Counted from the first letter of the stretch, positions 1-9,558 are shown. The stretch: 64,000 nt of DNA from Sphingomonas sp. JUb134 (GCF_004341505.2 NZ_SLYP02000001.1:1753501-1817500); one strand, 5' to 3'. Translations and numbers: made by a program. Notes: generated by a model not told the origin, from the letters alone.

Positions 1-61
1 AACCGACGGCCCGTGCCGGACTGAGCTGGCGCTTGCCGGCCATCTCCCGATCCCCTGCCGT

Positions 62-148
62 CCTCCTGCGAAGGCGGGAGCCCAGGGTTCCGAAAGCCAG
101 CCGTCGTTGTCCTGCTAAACTCTGGATCCCCGCATTCGCGGGGATCCA
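62..148. repeat. Pair of REP-like palindromes beyond the trpE stop
   Basis: Two GC-rich hairpins lie in the 213 bases left of trpE. The first (about 62-87) has arms CTCCTGC and GCGGGAG around GAAG, with one mismatch. The second (123-148) is perfect: arms TGGATCCCCGC and GCGGGGATCCA around ATTC. Related hairpins occur near 4.6-4.8, 10.0 and 38.5 kb, always between genes, which fits dispersed intergenic repeats. No supported gene was seen in 1-213. Confidence 0.6.
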
Positions 149-213
149 AGGTGGGTGGAGGGGCCCACGCTTTTCCAGAGTCCTCTGCCGGAGCGGGCGA
201 GCCTCCCGACCCG

Positions 214-1716
214 CTATTGCCCGAAGCGGGGGCTGCTCGCCTGGGCGATCGCCTCGCGCGCGGCGGCGAGCAGCGCGCTCGCCTTGGCCTCGCACTCGCG
301 CTGTTCATAGTCCGGGTTGCTGTCCGCGACGATGCCGGCGCCGGCCTGGACGTGCATGGTGCCGTCCTTGACCACCGCGGTCCGCAGCACGATGCACGAG
401 TCCATCGATCCGTCGGGCGAGAAATAGCCGACGCCGCCTGCATAGGCGCCGCGCGTCTCCCCCTCCAGCTCGGCGATCACCTGACAGGCGCGGACCTTGG
501 GCGCGCCGCTGACGGTGCCCGCCGGAAAGCCTGCGAACAGCGCATCCAGCGCGTCGTGATCCGGCGAGAGCCGGCCGACCACGTTCGACACGATATGCAT
601 CACGTGGCTGTAGAACTCGATGCCGTAGCTGTCGGTCACCCGCACGCTGCCCGCCTCGGCCACGCGGCCGACGTCGTTGCGGCCCAGGTCCAGCAGCATC
701 AGATGCTCGGCGCGCTCCTTGGGATCGGCGAGCAGGCTGGCGCGGTTTTCCGCATCCTGCACCGCCGTTGCACCGCGTGGCCGCGTGCCGGCGATCGGAC
801 GGATCGTCACTTCCCCGTCGCGTACCCTGACCAGGATCTCCGGGCTCGATCCGATCAGCGCAAAGCCCGGCAGGTCGAGGTGGTAGAGGAACGGCGACGG
901 ATTGATCCGCCGGAGCGCGCGATAAAGCTCGAACGGCGGCAGCGTGAAGGGCGCGGTGAAACGCTGCGCCAGCACCACCTGAAAGATGTCGCCCGCGCTG
1001 ATATACTCCTTCGCGCCTGCCACCATCTCCGCGTAGCGGCCAGGGGCCAGGGCGGGGGTGAGCGCGATCTCCTGCGCTTCCTGGCGGGCGGGTTCCGGAA
1101 GCGGCGTGCGGGCGAGCCGAGCGGCCACGTCCTCGATCCGCGCCGAGGCGGTGGCGATCGTCGCCTCCGCCTCGGCCGATCCGGGCCACACCGGCGCCAC
1201 CAGGAACAGCGCGTCCGAAAGGCGATCGAACACCATCAGCAGCGTCGGCCGCACGAACACCATGTCCGGCAGGTCGAGCGGATTGGCGGGCGGCCGATCG
1301 AGCTTCTCGACCAGACCGATCGTCTCATAGCCGAAATAGCCGACGAGGCAGGCAAGGGCGCGCGGCAGTGCCTCGGGCACGTCCATCCGGCACGAGGTGA
1401 CGAGGGTGCGCAGCGCTTCCAGGGTCGGCTCGGCGCACGGCTCGAACGCATCGCGGTCGGAAAGCCAGTTGCGGTTGATCGTTGCCTCGGCGCCGGTCGC
1501 GCGGAACACCAGGTCCGGCGCAAGCCCGATCAGGCTGTGGCGTCCGCGCACCGATCCGCCCTCGACCGACTCGAGCAGGAAGTCGCCGCGGCCGGGCTCG
1601 ATGAGCTTGAGCGCGGCGGCCACCGGCGTCTCGGTGTCCGCCACCAGCCGCTGCCACAGCAGCGCCGGCGTGCCCGCGGCAAGCGCTGCCTGCGCGCCCT
1701 CGCGTCCTTGGATCAA
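214..1716 (-). CDS. trpE: Anthranilate synthase component I
   Basis: TrpE converts chorismate to anthranilate in the first committed step of tryptophan synthesis, using ammonia supplied by TrpG. The 500 residues match the usual length. The N-terminal domain carries LLES at residues 47-50, the conserved tryptophan-feedback element. The C-terminal chorismate-binding domain has IAGTRPRG and GTVSGAPK. The start is a TTG with only a weak, close GGAG before it, so its exact position is less certain. The gene follows ppiD by 17 bases on the same strand, so the two are probably co-transcribed. TrpG is not in this window; in relatives it usually lies just downstream, which would be left of position 1. 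Confidence 0.95.
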   Translation of the reverse strand: MIQGREGAQAALAAGTPALLWQRLVADTETPVAAALKLIEPGRGDFLLESVEGGSVRGRHSLIGLAPDLVFRATGAEATINRNWLSDRDAFEPCAEPTLEALRTLVTSCRMDVPEALPRALACLVGYFGYETIGLVEKLDRPPANPLDLPDMVFVRPTLLMVFDRLSDALFLVAPVWPGSAEAEATIATASARIEDVAARLARTPLPEPARQEAQEIALTPALAPGRYAEMVAGAKEYISAGDIFQVVLAQRFTAPFTLPPFELYRALRRINPSPFLYHLDLPGFALIGSSPEILVRVRDGEVTIRPIAGTRPRGATAVQDAENRASLLADPKERAEHLMLLDLGRNDVGRVAEAGSVRVTDSYGIEFYSHVMHIVSNVVGRLSPDHDALDALFAGFPAGTVSGAPKVRACQVIAELEGETRGAYAGGVGYFSPDGSMDSCIVLRTAVVKDGTMHVQAGAGIVADSNPDYEQRECEAKASALLAAAREAIAQASSPRFGQ

Positions 1717-1733
1717 AGCTCCGTTCCCCAGCG

Positions 1734-3677
1734 TCAGTTGGCCGCGCCGCCCTGGCCGGCGAGCGTCGTGCGGACGCGGGCGACGGCGGCGTCGTTCTTG
1801 GTCACGCCGACGTTACGGCGGACCGCCTCGGCGAACTGCTCGGCATATTCCTGGCCGACGACCTGGCCCAGGCCGCCGCGCGCGGAGGCGATGGCGCGCT
1901 TGTCGCCGCTCGCGTCGCCGGGCGTGATGCTGTCCAGATACACCACGAACCAGCCGCCGTTGCCCGGTGCCGCGATCAGCCGCGCCTTCTTCGGCGCCAT
2001 CGCGAACATCAGCTCGACCGGCGGCGGCACGTTGCCCTGCTGGGCGGCGAGCTGCGCACGGGTGGCGGTCAGCGGCGTGGGTGCCGGCACCTTCAGGCCG
2101 GATGCGGCCACCGCCTGGGCGAGCGGCGTGCCGCCGTTCACCTTGGCGAGGATCGCCGCTGCGGCCTTGCGCGCTTCCTGTTGCGCGCGCTCGGCGACGA
2201 ACGCCTTCTGCACGACGTCGCGGACCTGCGCGAGCGGGCGGGGAGCTGCCGGGAGTACCCGGTCCAGGCCGACTACCGCGAAGCTGCCGTCCTGCTCGAT
2301 CTGGACGATCTGCGGTGCGTCGCCCTGCTCGGCGCCGAAGCCGGCCTCGATCACGCGGGCGAGCGCCGGGTCGGCCGGGGTGTTCGGCTGGTCGGGGTTG
2401 GTGCCCGCGCTGGTGACGGGCGCGGTGCTCTGTGCGGTGAGCTTGGCCTCGCTCACCACTTCCGCAAAGGTGGCGCCGTCGTTGATCGCGCCGTCGATCT
2501 TCTCCTGCACCGCGTTGATCGCGCCCGCCGCCTTGCTGCGGCTCAGTTCCGCGACCAGCTCGGGACGGGCCTGCTCCAGCGTCTTGCCGGCGACCTTGCT
2601 CACCTTCTCGACGCGCAGCACGTGCCAGCCGAGCGGCGAGCGGACCGGGCCGACCACGGCGCCTTCACCGGCTGCAAAGGCAGCGGTGGCGATCGCCTGC
2701 GAGGTCTGTGCGCCCAGTGCCGCCTTGTCGAGGTCGCTGAAGCTCGCGGCTTCCAGCCCGGCCGCGCGGGCAGCGGCGTCGATCGCGGTGCCGCCCTTGA
2801 CCTTGGCCGCCAGCTGGTTCGCGGCATTCTGGTCGGCCAGCACCACCTGGCGGACGGTGCGGCGCTCGGTTGCGGCGAAGCGGCTGGCGGCGGCGCGATA
2901 GGCCTGGGCGATCTCCGCGTCGGTCGGCGCCGCTTGCGCTGCAACGCTGTCGGCACGCACCAGGGCATAGCGGATCACGCGCCGCTCCGGCACCGTGTAG
3001 CGCGCGCGGTTCTTGGCGTAGAAGGCGGTCAGTTCCGCGTCCGTGGGCGGGTTGCCCTGCGACACCGCGGCCGAAGGGATCAGCACGATCTGCCCCGCAC
3101 GCTTTTCCAGCAGCAGCGAGGCATAGGGCAGCGCGATCTGCTCCGGAAGCTGGGTGGCACCCACCGTCGGGCTCACCAGCCACTGGGCCAGCATGTCCCG
3201 GCCGATCGCCTCGCGCAGGCCCGCAGGGGTCATGCCGCGTTGCGCGATCGCACGCTCGAAGGTCGCCTGGTCGAACTTGCCGTCAAAGCCCTGGAAGGCG
3301 GGGATGCTCGCGATCTGCCCGTCGACCAGCTTGTTGTTCACCGCCATGCCGACCTTGTTCGCGAACTTTTCCAGCGCGATCGAGGTGACGAGCCGCTGAA
3401 GGATGTTCTCCACGCCGCCCGCTGCGATCAGCTGCTGCATGTTGACGTTCGGGTCGCGCTGGCGGGCGCCTTCCAGCTCCTGCTGCACCTGCTTGGTCAG
3501 CTCGGCGTCGTGCACCTTGTGGCCGCCGACCTTTGCGACCACATCGCTGGATGCGCCACCCGGGCGCAGGCCGCTGATGTCGCCCGCGGCGAACGCCAGG
3601 GCGATCACGACCAGGAACGCGAGTGCGATCCCCTTGCCGAGGGTCGAGTTGAGAAACCGCCTGACGAATGCGAGCAT
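1734..3677 (-). CDS. ppiD: PpiD/SurA-type membrane-anchored peptidylprolyl isomerase
   Basis: This 647-residue protein has the PpiD layout. A single N-terminal transmembrane helix (about residues 14-34) anchors a long periplasmic part with a SurA_N-like chaperone region and a parvulin (PPIC-type) domain around residues 235-375, containing SPLGWHVLRVEKV. A second SurA-like segment fills the C-terminus. The family helps outer-membrane and secreted proteins fold after export through Sec. The gene is divergent from tpiA and sits directly upstream of trpE, an order seen in other sphingomonads. The isomerase activity of the parvulin domain cannot be judged from sequence; many PpiD proteins work mainly as chaperones. 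Confidence 0.88.
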   Translation of the reverse strand: MLAFVRRFLNSTLGKGIALAFLVVIALAFAAGDISGLRPGGASSDVVAKVGGHKVHDAELTKQVQQELEGARQRDPNVNMQQLIAAGGVENILQRLVTSIALEKFANKVGMAVNNKLVDGQIASIPAFQGFDGKFDQATFERAIAQRGMTPAGLREAIGRDMLAQWLVSPTVGATQLPEQIALPYASLLLEKRAGQIVLIPSAAVSQGNPPTDAELTAFYAKNRARYTVPERRVIRYALVRADSVAAQAAPTDAEIAQAYRAAASRFAATERRTVRQVVLADQNAANQLAAKVKGGTAIDAAARAAGLEAASFSDLDKAALGAQTSQAIATAAFAAGEGAVVGPVRSPLGWHVLRVEKVSKVAGKTLEQARPELVAELSRSKAAGAINAVQEKIDGAINDGATFAEVVSEAKLTAQSTAPVTSAGTNPDQPNTPADPALARVIEAGFGAEQGDAPQIVQIEQDGSFAVVGLDRVLPAAPRPLAQVRDVVQKAFVAERAQQEARKAAAAILAKVNGGTPLAQAVAASGLKVPAPTPLTATRAQLAAQQGNVPPPVELMFAMAPKKARLIAAPGNGGWFVVYLDSITPGDASGDKRAIASARGGLGQVVGQEYAEQFAEAVRRNVGVTKNDAAVARVRTTLAGQGGAAN

Positions 3678-3801
3678 CGAAGAGCTACCGATCCTGCCGG
3701 AAGAAAAGAACGGGTCGCTTTAGGGCGCAGGCTGCGCGGCTTCAAGCTTGTGCGGGCAGCAGGGCTTGGTATCGCCGGCAACAGACACAAAGGAGATGGG
3801 C

Positions 3802-4548
3802 GTGACGCGACGCAAGCTGGTGACCGGCAACTGGAAAATGCACGGGCTGCGTGCCCAGTTGAAGGAAATCGCAGCGATCGAGGCCGCCGCGGCCGCTCAC
3901 CCCCATGTCGACGTGGCGTTGTGCGTGCCGGCGACGCTGATCGCCGCCGCGGTCGATCACGCGCAAACGGTGCGGATCGGAGCGCAGGACGTCCACGAGA
4001 ACGAGCACGGGCCCCACACCGGCTGCGTGTCGGCGGCGATGCTGGTCGAGGTGGGTGCCCAGACCGTGATCGTCGGCCATTCGGAACGCCGCGCCGACCA
4101 GAACGAGACCAGCCACGACGCCTGGGCCAAGGCCGCCGCTGCCCGCAAGCAGGGCATGCACGTGATCCTGTGCGTGGGCGAAACCGAAGCGGAGCGCAAC
4201 GCCGGCCGCGCCGAGCGCGTCGTCCAGGCGCAGATCGAGAAGTCGGTGCCCGAGGATGCCGACGGCGACTGGTTCACGCTTTCGTACGAACCCCGCTGGG
4301 CGATCGGCACTGGCCGTACGCCTACGACCGAGGAGATCGCCTCGATCCACGCGATCGCTCGCGCGAAGCTGCGCATGATGGTCGGCGACGCCGCCGATCG
4401 CATCCGCATCCTGTACGGCGGCTCCGTCACGGGGGACAATGCGGCCAAGATCCTGGCGGTGGAGAATGTCGACGGCGCGCTCGTCGGCGGTGCCAGCCTG
4501 ACTGCGGAGAAGTTCGTGCCGATCATCCAGGCGGCCGCGGCGGCCTGA
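3802..4548 (+). CDS. tpiA: Triose-phosphate isomerase (GTG start)
   Basis: TpiA interconverts dihydroxyacetone phosphate and glyceraldehyde 3-phosphate. Catalytic residues are visible: Lys12 in GNWKMHG, His93 in VGHSERR and Glu163 in YEPRWAIGTG, plus the phosphate-gripping LYGGSV near the end. The 248-residue length is normal. I chose the GTG at 3802 because AGGAG (3791-3795) ends six bases before it and the protein then begins MTRRKLVTGNWKM, as in relatives. The in-frame ATG at 3796 directly abuts the ribosome site. secG and pyrG, often the next genes in relatives, are absent here. Confidence 0.95.
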   Translation: MTRRKLVTGNWKMHGLRAQLKEIAAIEAAAAAHPHVDVALCVPATLIAAAVDHAQTVRIGAQDVHENEHGPHTGCVSAAMLVEVGAQTVIVGHSERRADQNETSHDAWAKAAAARKQGMHVILCVGETEAERNAGRAERVVQAQIEKSVPEDADGDWFTLSYEPRWAIGTGRTPTTEEIASIHAIARAKLRMMVGDAADRIRILYGGSVTGDNAAKILAVENVDGALVGGASLTAEKFVPIIQAAAAA

Positions 4549-4972
4549 GCGGGCGCGGCGCCGGCGGTCTGCGCGGGCTCAGGCTCGGATCGAAGCGCGC
4601 CGACACGAACCCGCCACCCGTACCCCGGCGAAGGCCGGGGCCCAGTCGGGACGACGGTCGAAACTCGCGCATCGGTGCGGCCCTCTCGCACCCTGCCGGG
4701 AACTGTTCCAGGGGGGGCATCTCCTACCTCCGTATCCCCGCGAAGGCGGGGATCCAGGGCCAAGCAGAGCAACGACTGGCGGTTTCCGAAACCCTGGACT
4801 TCCGCCTTCGCGGGAGCACGGCGGGATTTGCAGTGAGTGTTTGTCCAACGCGCAAACAGCGCTAGTCAAACGGCAGAGGGTTCACCGGGTCCCGGCATTC
4901 ACCGTGGTACTGTCTTCCCGTCAAAGGCGCCCGGTGCCGATCAGCTTCGGCCGGCTGCGCCTGCTCCCAGAC
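4549..4972. repeat. 424-base intergenic stretch with REP-like palindromes
   Basis: No gene is supported between the tpiA stop and the stop of the facing PEP-CTERM gene. The stretch holds at least three related hairpins. 4623-4640 has arms CCCCGGC/GCCGGGG around GAAG. 4734-4753 has ATCCCCGC/GCGGGGAT around GAAG. 4792-4819 is an inverted relative of the second, so the last two form a head-to-head pair about 40 bases apart. The copies share the GAAG loop and a flanking CCAG or CCAGGG, and match the elements at 62-148, 10005-10030 and 38497-38524. Confidence 0.6.
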
Positions 4973-6004
4973 TTACGCCGCAGCCCCGCGCCGGCGACGC
5001 AGCAGCAGGGCCGCCATTGCCAGCCCGGCAAGCATCAGCGCCCAGGTGCCGGGCTCCGGCACCGGCTTCGGGCCGCCGGGATCGGTCGGGGTCGTGGGCG
5101 TATAGCCGCCGGTATAGGTGCCCAGGTGGAACTCGCCGTTCTGCACCAGGCTGCCGAACACGGCCGATCCCTGGATATAGTTGCCGGTGTTCGCAGCGGC
5201 GCCCGGCGCCAGCACCGATCCGCCCCAGGCGGTGGTCAGCGACAGGTTCTTCGCGTCGGCGAAGTTCCAGATGACATGCTCGCCGAGACCCTGGGTGCCG
5301 CCGAGAAAATTGTCGTTCAGCACAATGTTCGCGCCGCTGACGTTGACGATCGCGGTGTCGGCGCCGTTGAGGTTGAACTGGATTTCGCCGATGCGGTTGA
5401 GGTCGTCAGCCGTCAGGTTGAACACCGCGACGCCCTTTGCGTCGGGCTTCGCGTTGAAGGTCCCGCGATTGTTGGCGAAGGTGACGGTGCTGTTCGCCTC
5501 CAGCTTCGTCATGCCCTGTGACAGGTCGGTCATGCCGCTGGCGAGCAGGCTCTTCTGCTGCTGCAGCCCTTCGAGGAAGCCGGCGTTGGCGGCCAGTCCC
5601 GAGTTCACCGTGTTCTGGTTCACGTTGGTGTTGGCGATGCTGCCGCCGACCTGCACCGTCTGGGCTGCACCGTTCAGGTTGAAGCCGCTGCTGACGTTGC
5701 CGCCAACCACGGCGCCCGACCCGTTGTTGAGGTTCTTCGCGCCCCCGGTCACGTCGCCGACGACGATCAGGCCGGGCGTGTCATAGGAGGACGGCGGCGG
5801 CGTCTTGATCTGGTAGTTCGACGAATTGCCGTCGAGGTTGCCGCCGACGAAGGTCCGCCCCTCCACCTCGGAACTGGAGGTCAGGTCCCCCAGCACGATC
5901 AGGTTCCATTCCTTCAGCGCGTCGACGCCGACCACCGGCGAGGCGACCGCCGGAAGGGCGAGGGCGGTAGCCGAGAGGGCGGCTGCGAGGAGGCGGGTTC
6001 TCAT
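4973..6004 (-). CDS. Choice-of-anchor A family protein with PEP-CTERM tail
   Basis: A 343-residue exported protein. It starts at MRTRLL with a signal peptide of about 22 residues (cut near AVASP) and continues with a glycine- and asparagine-rich beta-type domain containing repeated VVGGNV-like turns, typical of the choice-of-anchor A family. It ends with VPEPGTWA, a hydrophobic helix and an RRRR cluster, the PEP-CTERM sorting signal cut by an exosortase/archaeosortase-type enzyme. It is probably a surface or extracellular-matrix protein; its ligand is unknown. An upstream extension of the reading frame is rejected because the signal peptide begins at 6004. No exosortase gene is in the window. 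Confidence 0.85.
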   Translation of the reverse strand: MRTRLLAAALSATALALPAVASPVVGVDALKEWNLIVLGDLTSSSEVEGRTFVGGNLDGNSSNYQIKTPPPSSYDTPGLIVVGDVTGGAKNLNNGSGAVVGGNVSSGFNLNGAAQTVQVGGSIANTNVNQNTVNSGLAANAGFLEGLQQQKSLLASGMTDLSQGMTKLEANSTVTFANNRGTFNAKPDAKGVAVFNLTADDLNRIGEIQFNLNGADTAIVNVSGANIVLNDNFLGGTQGLGEHVIWNFADAKNLSLTTAWGGSVLAPGAAANTGNYIQGSAVFGSLVQNGEFHLGTYTGGYTPTTPTDPGGPKPVPEPGTWALMLAGLAMAALLLRRRRGAAA

Positions 6005-6077
6005 GCCTCCTGCGTACCCGCTTCGCCCGTGCCCTACACGTGAAGAATTGGTTAACCCTGTCCCAAAATGTGCCGGT

Positions 6078-7472
6078 TCAGCGACCGTCGTAGCGGCGGC
6101 GCAGCAATGCCCAGGCTGCGCGCAGGCCATAGGCGTCGCCGCCCTTGGGTCGGCCCGGCTTGGGGGACGGCCGCCACGCGAAGGTATCGAGATGCGCCCA
6201 GGCGATCTCCCCGGGCACGAAGCGCCGGAGGAACAGCGCCGCGGTGATCGCCCCGGCGAAACCGCCTTCGGGCGCATTGACCATGTCGGCGACGCTCGAT
6301 TTCAGCATGTCGTCGTACGCGTCCCACAGCGGCAGCCGCCACAGCGGATCCCCTTCGGCCGTACCGCAGGCGAGCAGGTCGACCGCCAGCGCCTCGTCAT
6401 TGGCGAAGGTCGCGGGCAGGTCGGGCCCCAGCGCGACGCGCGCGGCACCGGTGAGCGTCGCGAAATCGATCATCAGCTCCGGCTGCGATTCGACGGCGCG
6501 GGTGAGCGCATCGCCCAGGATCAGCCGCCCTTCCGCGTCCGTGTTGGTGTTCTCGACCGTGATGCCCTTGCGGGTGCGGAGCACGTCGCCGGGCCTGAAG
6601 GCGTCCCCGGCGATCGCATTCTCGACCGCCGGCACCAGCAGGTGCAGCCGGACCGGCAACCGCGATTCGATCACCAGCGTGGCAAGCGCCAGCGCATGGG
6701 CGGCACCGCCCATGTCCTTCTTCATCAGCGCCATGCCGCTGCCCGGCTTGATGTTCAGCCCGCCCGAATCGAAGCATACGCCCTTGCCGACGATCGCGAC
6801 GCGCGGATGCGCCGGATTGCCCCATTCGACCTCGATCAGCCGCGGCTCGCGACCCTTGGCGGCGGCCTTTCCTACAGCATGGATCATCGGGTAGCCCCGT
6901 TCCAGCTCGGCACCCTTGGTCACCGTCAGCGTGGCGCCATGCGCGCTGGCGAGGCTTGCCGCCTGCGCCTCCAGCTCGGCGGGGCCGAGGTCGTTGGCGC
7001 CGGTGTCGACCAGGTCGCGGACCAGCAGCGTGGCCGCCGCCTGTCGCACCACATCGTCGACCCGCGCCGGGTCGCCGGTCAGCAGGATACGAGGGCCTTC
7101 GCCACCCTCGTCCTTGCGGTAGCGGGTGAAGCGGTGCTGCGCGACGAGCCAGCCGAACGCCGCCGCGCCGGGCTCGCCGCTGTGGAGGCGGTAGCTGCCG
7201 GCGGGCAGCACCTCGGCCAGCTTGGCCAGGCACCAGGGGGAGAGTTCGCTTGTGTTCGCAACGACACCCACCACCGACCAGTCCTCGGCACCCTCGCCGG
7301 GAAGAATGGCGTGGGCAAAGCCCGTCGGCTTCAGCCGCTGCGCGGCGATCGTGGCGCGATGGCGGGGTGGCTGCTGCCCGAGCCACGCGTCGAACCCTTG
7401 AGGGTCCACCAGATGGATGGTGCGGGCAGGTTGGCCGCGATCGGCCTGAAGCAGCGAGGAAAGCTCGGACAT
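6078..7472 (-). CDS. M17 leucyl aminopeptidase family protein
   Basis: A 464-residue cytosolic metallo-aminopeptidase of family M17 (PepA/PepB type), which removes N-terminal residues from peptides using two metal ions. The metal-binding pattern is complete: Lys230 and Asp235 in GKGVCFDSGG, Asp253 in KKDMGGA, and Asp312/Glu314 in the signature NTDAEGRL. The N-terminal 150 residues diverge from classical PepA, as in the shorter alphaproteobacterial branch. No Shine-Dalgarno precedes the start; the bases before it read ATCACCTCC, the complement of one. The gene is divergent from the GMC oxidoreductase and convergent with nothing nearby. Confidence 0.9.
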   Translation of the reverse strand: MSELSSLLQADRGQPARTIHLVDPQGFDAWLGQQPPRHRATIAAQRLKPTGFAHAILPGEGAEDWSVVGVVANTSELSPWCLAKLAEVLPAGSYRLHSGEPGAAAFGWLVAQHRFTRYRKDEGGEGPRILLTGDPARVDDVVRQAAATLLVRDLVDTGANDLGPAELEAQAASLASAHGATLTVTKGAELERGYPMIHAVGKAAAKGREPRLIEVEWGNPAHPRVAIVGKGVCFDSGGLNIKPGSGMALMKKDMGGAAHALALATLVIESRLPVRLHLLVPAVENAIAGDAFRPGDVLRTRKGITVENTNTDAEGRLILGDALTRAVESQPELMIDFATLTGAARVALGPDLPATFANDEALAVDLLACGTAEGDPLWRLPLWDAYDDMLKSSVADMVNAPEGGFAGAITAALFLRRFVPGEIAWAHLDTFAWRPSPKPGRPKGGDAYGLRAAWALLRRRYDGR

Positions 7473-7621
7473 GGAGGTGATCTAGGCTCTGGACCGGCCG
7501 AGCGAAAGACCTTGCTCCGTTCTGGACACGCTACCCGGCCGCCCGTCTGTTCACGCTTTGGGCGCGCGGATAGGCAGGCGGCAGTGCCGGCGGGGGGCTG
7601 GAGGGACGAGGGGAGGCTGGT

Positions 7622-9211
7622 CTGTTCGAAGACGCGCGAAAGCTCGGAAATGCGCCGCTGGAGGCCGATCTCTGCATCATCGGAGCGGGCGCCGCTGGCC
7701 TAACCTTAGCCTCACCTTTCGCCGGCACGGGGGTGCGCGTGCTGCTGCTGGAGAGCGGTGGCGAGGGGATCGAGCGGGAGGTGGAGCAGCTCAACGGCAA
7801 TGCAACAGTCAGCGGGCTTCCCTATCCGCTGCAGGCCTCCCGCCTCCGCTACATCGGCGGGACGACCAACCATTGGTCGGGGCACTGCTACCGCTTTCTC
7901 GACCGCGACTTCGCGGCGCGGCCGGGCATCCCCAACACCGGCTGGCCCATCGCCCTTGCCGACGTGGCCGGCTATCTGCCGGAGGCGTCGAAGCGGGTGC
8001 TGTTCCGGGAGGACACCGTCGATTGGTCGCCGGAAGCCTGGCGTCGGCGCCTGGCGACGCAGGGTTGGCCGCTCGACCCGCAGCTGTTCGAGACCCGGTT
8101 GACGTTCGTCGCGCCGATCAATCCCCAGACCGGCAACCGCACCTTTGCCCGCTATGCGCCTCCGGTCGCCAAGGCGCCGAACATCCGCTTCCTCCACCAC
8201 GCGAACGTGACCGAGCTGGTCGGCTCCGCGGGTGGCACCAGCATCGAGGAGGCGACGGTTCGCACGCTCGCCGGTACCGAGGCGAAGGTGCGCGCCCGCG
8301 TGTTCGTTCTGGCCGCGGGCGGGGTGGAGAATGCCCGAGTGCTGCTCGCCTCGCGCCGGCCGTTCGCGGCGGGCCTCGGCAACGCTCACGACCAGGTCGG
8401 GCGCTACTTCACGGACCATGTCGTGATCTACCAGGACTTCGCCCGCAATCCGGCCGTGCCGATGGACCGGCTGATGGCGTTCCAGGACTATCCGGGCGAT
8501 ACCCACACCGTCAGCCACTTCCTGCTCACCGACGCAGCGCTCAGGCGGGAGCGGATCGACGACGTCTTTCTGCGGGTGACGCCCGTCTACGAGCAGCCTA
8601 CCGCCGGCGGTGCCGCTGCCAAGCGGCTCCAGGACGGCATCGCCGCCGGAGACGCCGGCAGCATCCGCGGCGAAGACCTTTCCACCGCGCTCGCCCACCC
8701 GCTCGACACCGCGGGCTGGGCGGTCGATCGCGGTTACTGCCGGGCGGAGCCGACCCGCTACCGCGTCGCCGCTCGGCTGGAGCCGCGGCCGATCCCCGAG
8801 AGCCGCGTGACCCTCACCGATGCGGTGGACGCGCTGGGCATGCCGATCCTCAATCTCCACTGGGCGCTGGCGGACGAGGGCAAGCGCTCGCTCCACCGCA
8901 GCCTGATGCTCTTCGCCGAGGAGACCGGCCGGCGCGGGCTCGGCCGGTTGCGGCTGCGCTACGATCCCGATGCGCCGTGGCCGGACTTCCCCGAACTCGA
9001 CATCGGCTATCATCACACCGGCACGACCCGCATGAGCCACGATCCGCGCCGGGGGGTGGTCGATCGCGACTGCCGCGTGCACGGCGTCGGCAACCTCTAT
9101 GCCGCGGGAAGCTCGGTGTTCCCGACCGCGGGCAGCGGATCGCCCACGATGATGCTGACCGCCCTCGCGCTACGGCTTTCCGATCATCTCAGACAGGAGC
9201 ATTTCGCATGA
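7622..9211 (+). CDS. GMC-family FAD oxidoreductase, probable CTG start
   Basis: A flavin-dependent alcohol or sugar dehydrogenase of the glucose-methanol-choline family. The Rossmann motif GAGAAG is at residues 21-26, and the C-terminus carries YHHTGTTRM with SSVFPTAGSGSPT, including the catalytic-histidine region. The frame is open back to a TAG at 7571 but has no ATG, GTG or TTG before 7733, which lies after the FAD motif. A strong ribosome site GGGGAGG (7610-7616) sits five bases before CTG 7622, giving a protein that would begin (M)FEDARKL, as relatives typically begin. The next two genes overlap by ATGA, so all three form a translationally coupled unit. Substrate unknown. The family is certain, the start is not. 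Confidence 0.85.
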   Translation: MFEDARKLGNAPLEADLCIIGAGAAGLTLASPFAGTGVRVLLLESGGEGIEREVEQLNGNATVSGLPYPLQASRLRYIGGTTNHWSGHCYRFLDRDFAARPGIPNTGWPIALADVAGYLPEASKRVLFREDTVDWSPEAWRRRLATQGWPLDPQLFETRLTFVAPINPQTGNRTFARYAPPVAKAPNIRFLHHANVTELVGSAGGTSIEEATVRTLAGTEAKVRARVFVLAAGGVENARVLLASRRPFAAGLGNAHDQVGRYFTDHVVIYQDFARNPAVPMDRLMAFQDYPGDTHTVSHFLLTDAALRRERIDDVFLRVTPVYEQPTAGGAAAKRLQDGIAAGDAGSIRGEDLSTALAHPLDTAGWAVDRGYCRAEPTRYRVAARLEPRPIPESRVTLTDAVDALGMPILNLHWALADEGKRSLHRSLMLFAEETGRRGLGRLRLRYDPDAPWPDFPELDIGYHHTGTTRMSHDPRRGVVDRDCRVHGVGNLYAAGSSVFPTAGSGSPTMMLTALALRLSDHLRQEHFA

Positions 9212-9558
9212 AGCTCTCGCGCCGCGGCTTCGCCGCCGGGGCCGGTGCGCTGCTGGCCGGCGGCGCAGGCCTGGCGTTGCCGCCGGTCCGCCGCACCTTG
9301 TGCGGCTCGCCGGAGCAGCGCTACCGCCAGGACGCGATGGCGAGTGTCGGCCGCGCCTGCGTGCGCTGTGACCCGGCGCTTTCCCGTGATGCCGTGCGTG
9401 CCGGCTGGCGGGCACTCGGCACGCCGGACGGCGAGCGCCTGGCGGCGTTGGTGGCGGCAGACTTCGCAGAGGGCCGGACCCGGCAGGTGGATGGCTGGCT
9501 GCTCGCCTCGACAGAGGTGCTGGCCTTCGCCGCCGCCTATCACGGGGTCACCGCATGA
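9208..9558 (+). CDS. Small twin-arginine subunit of GMC dehydrogenase
   Basis: A 116-residue protein with a twin-arginine signal (SRRGF at residues 4-8, then a small hydrophobic stretch) and a short helical mature part. In FAD-dependent glucose, fructose and sorbitol dehydrogenases a small Tat-signal subunit is needed to fold and co-export the signal-less GMC subunit. Position here supports the same role: its ATG overlaps the stop of the GMC gene, and its own stop overlaps the start of the cytochrome c gene. The mature part is shorter than the usual gamma subunits. No catalytic motif is visible. Confidence 0.7.
   Translation: MKLSRRGFAAGAGALLAGGAGLALPPVRRTLCGSPEQRYRQDAMASVGRACVRCDPALSRDAVRAGWRALGTPDGERLAALVAADFAEGRTRQVDGWLLASTEVLAFAAAYHGVTA

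Noticed and set aside
151..2901. A 916-codon plus-strand frame
   Set aside because: Antisense to trpE and ppiD; no family resemblance.
7473..7481. Perfect GGAGGTGAT on the plus strand
   Set aside because: No start codon lies 5-10 bases later and no gene follows; it is a chance match overlapping the start of the M17 aminopeptidase gene.
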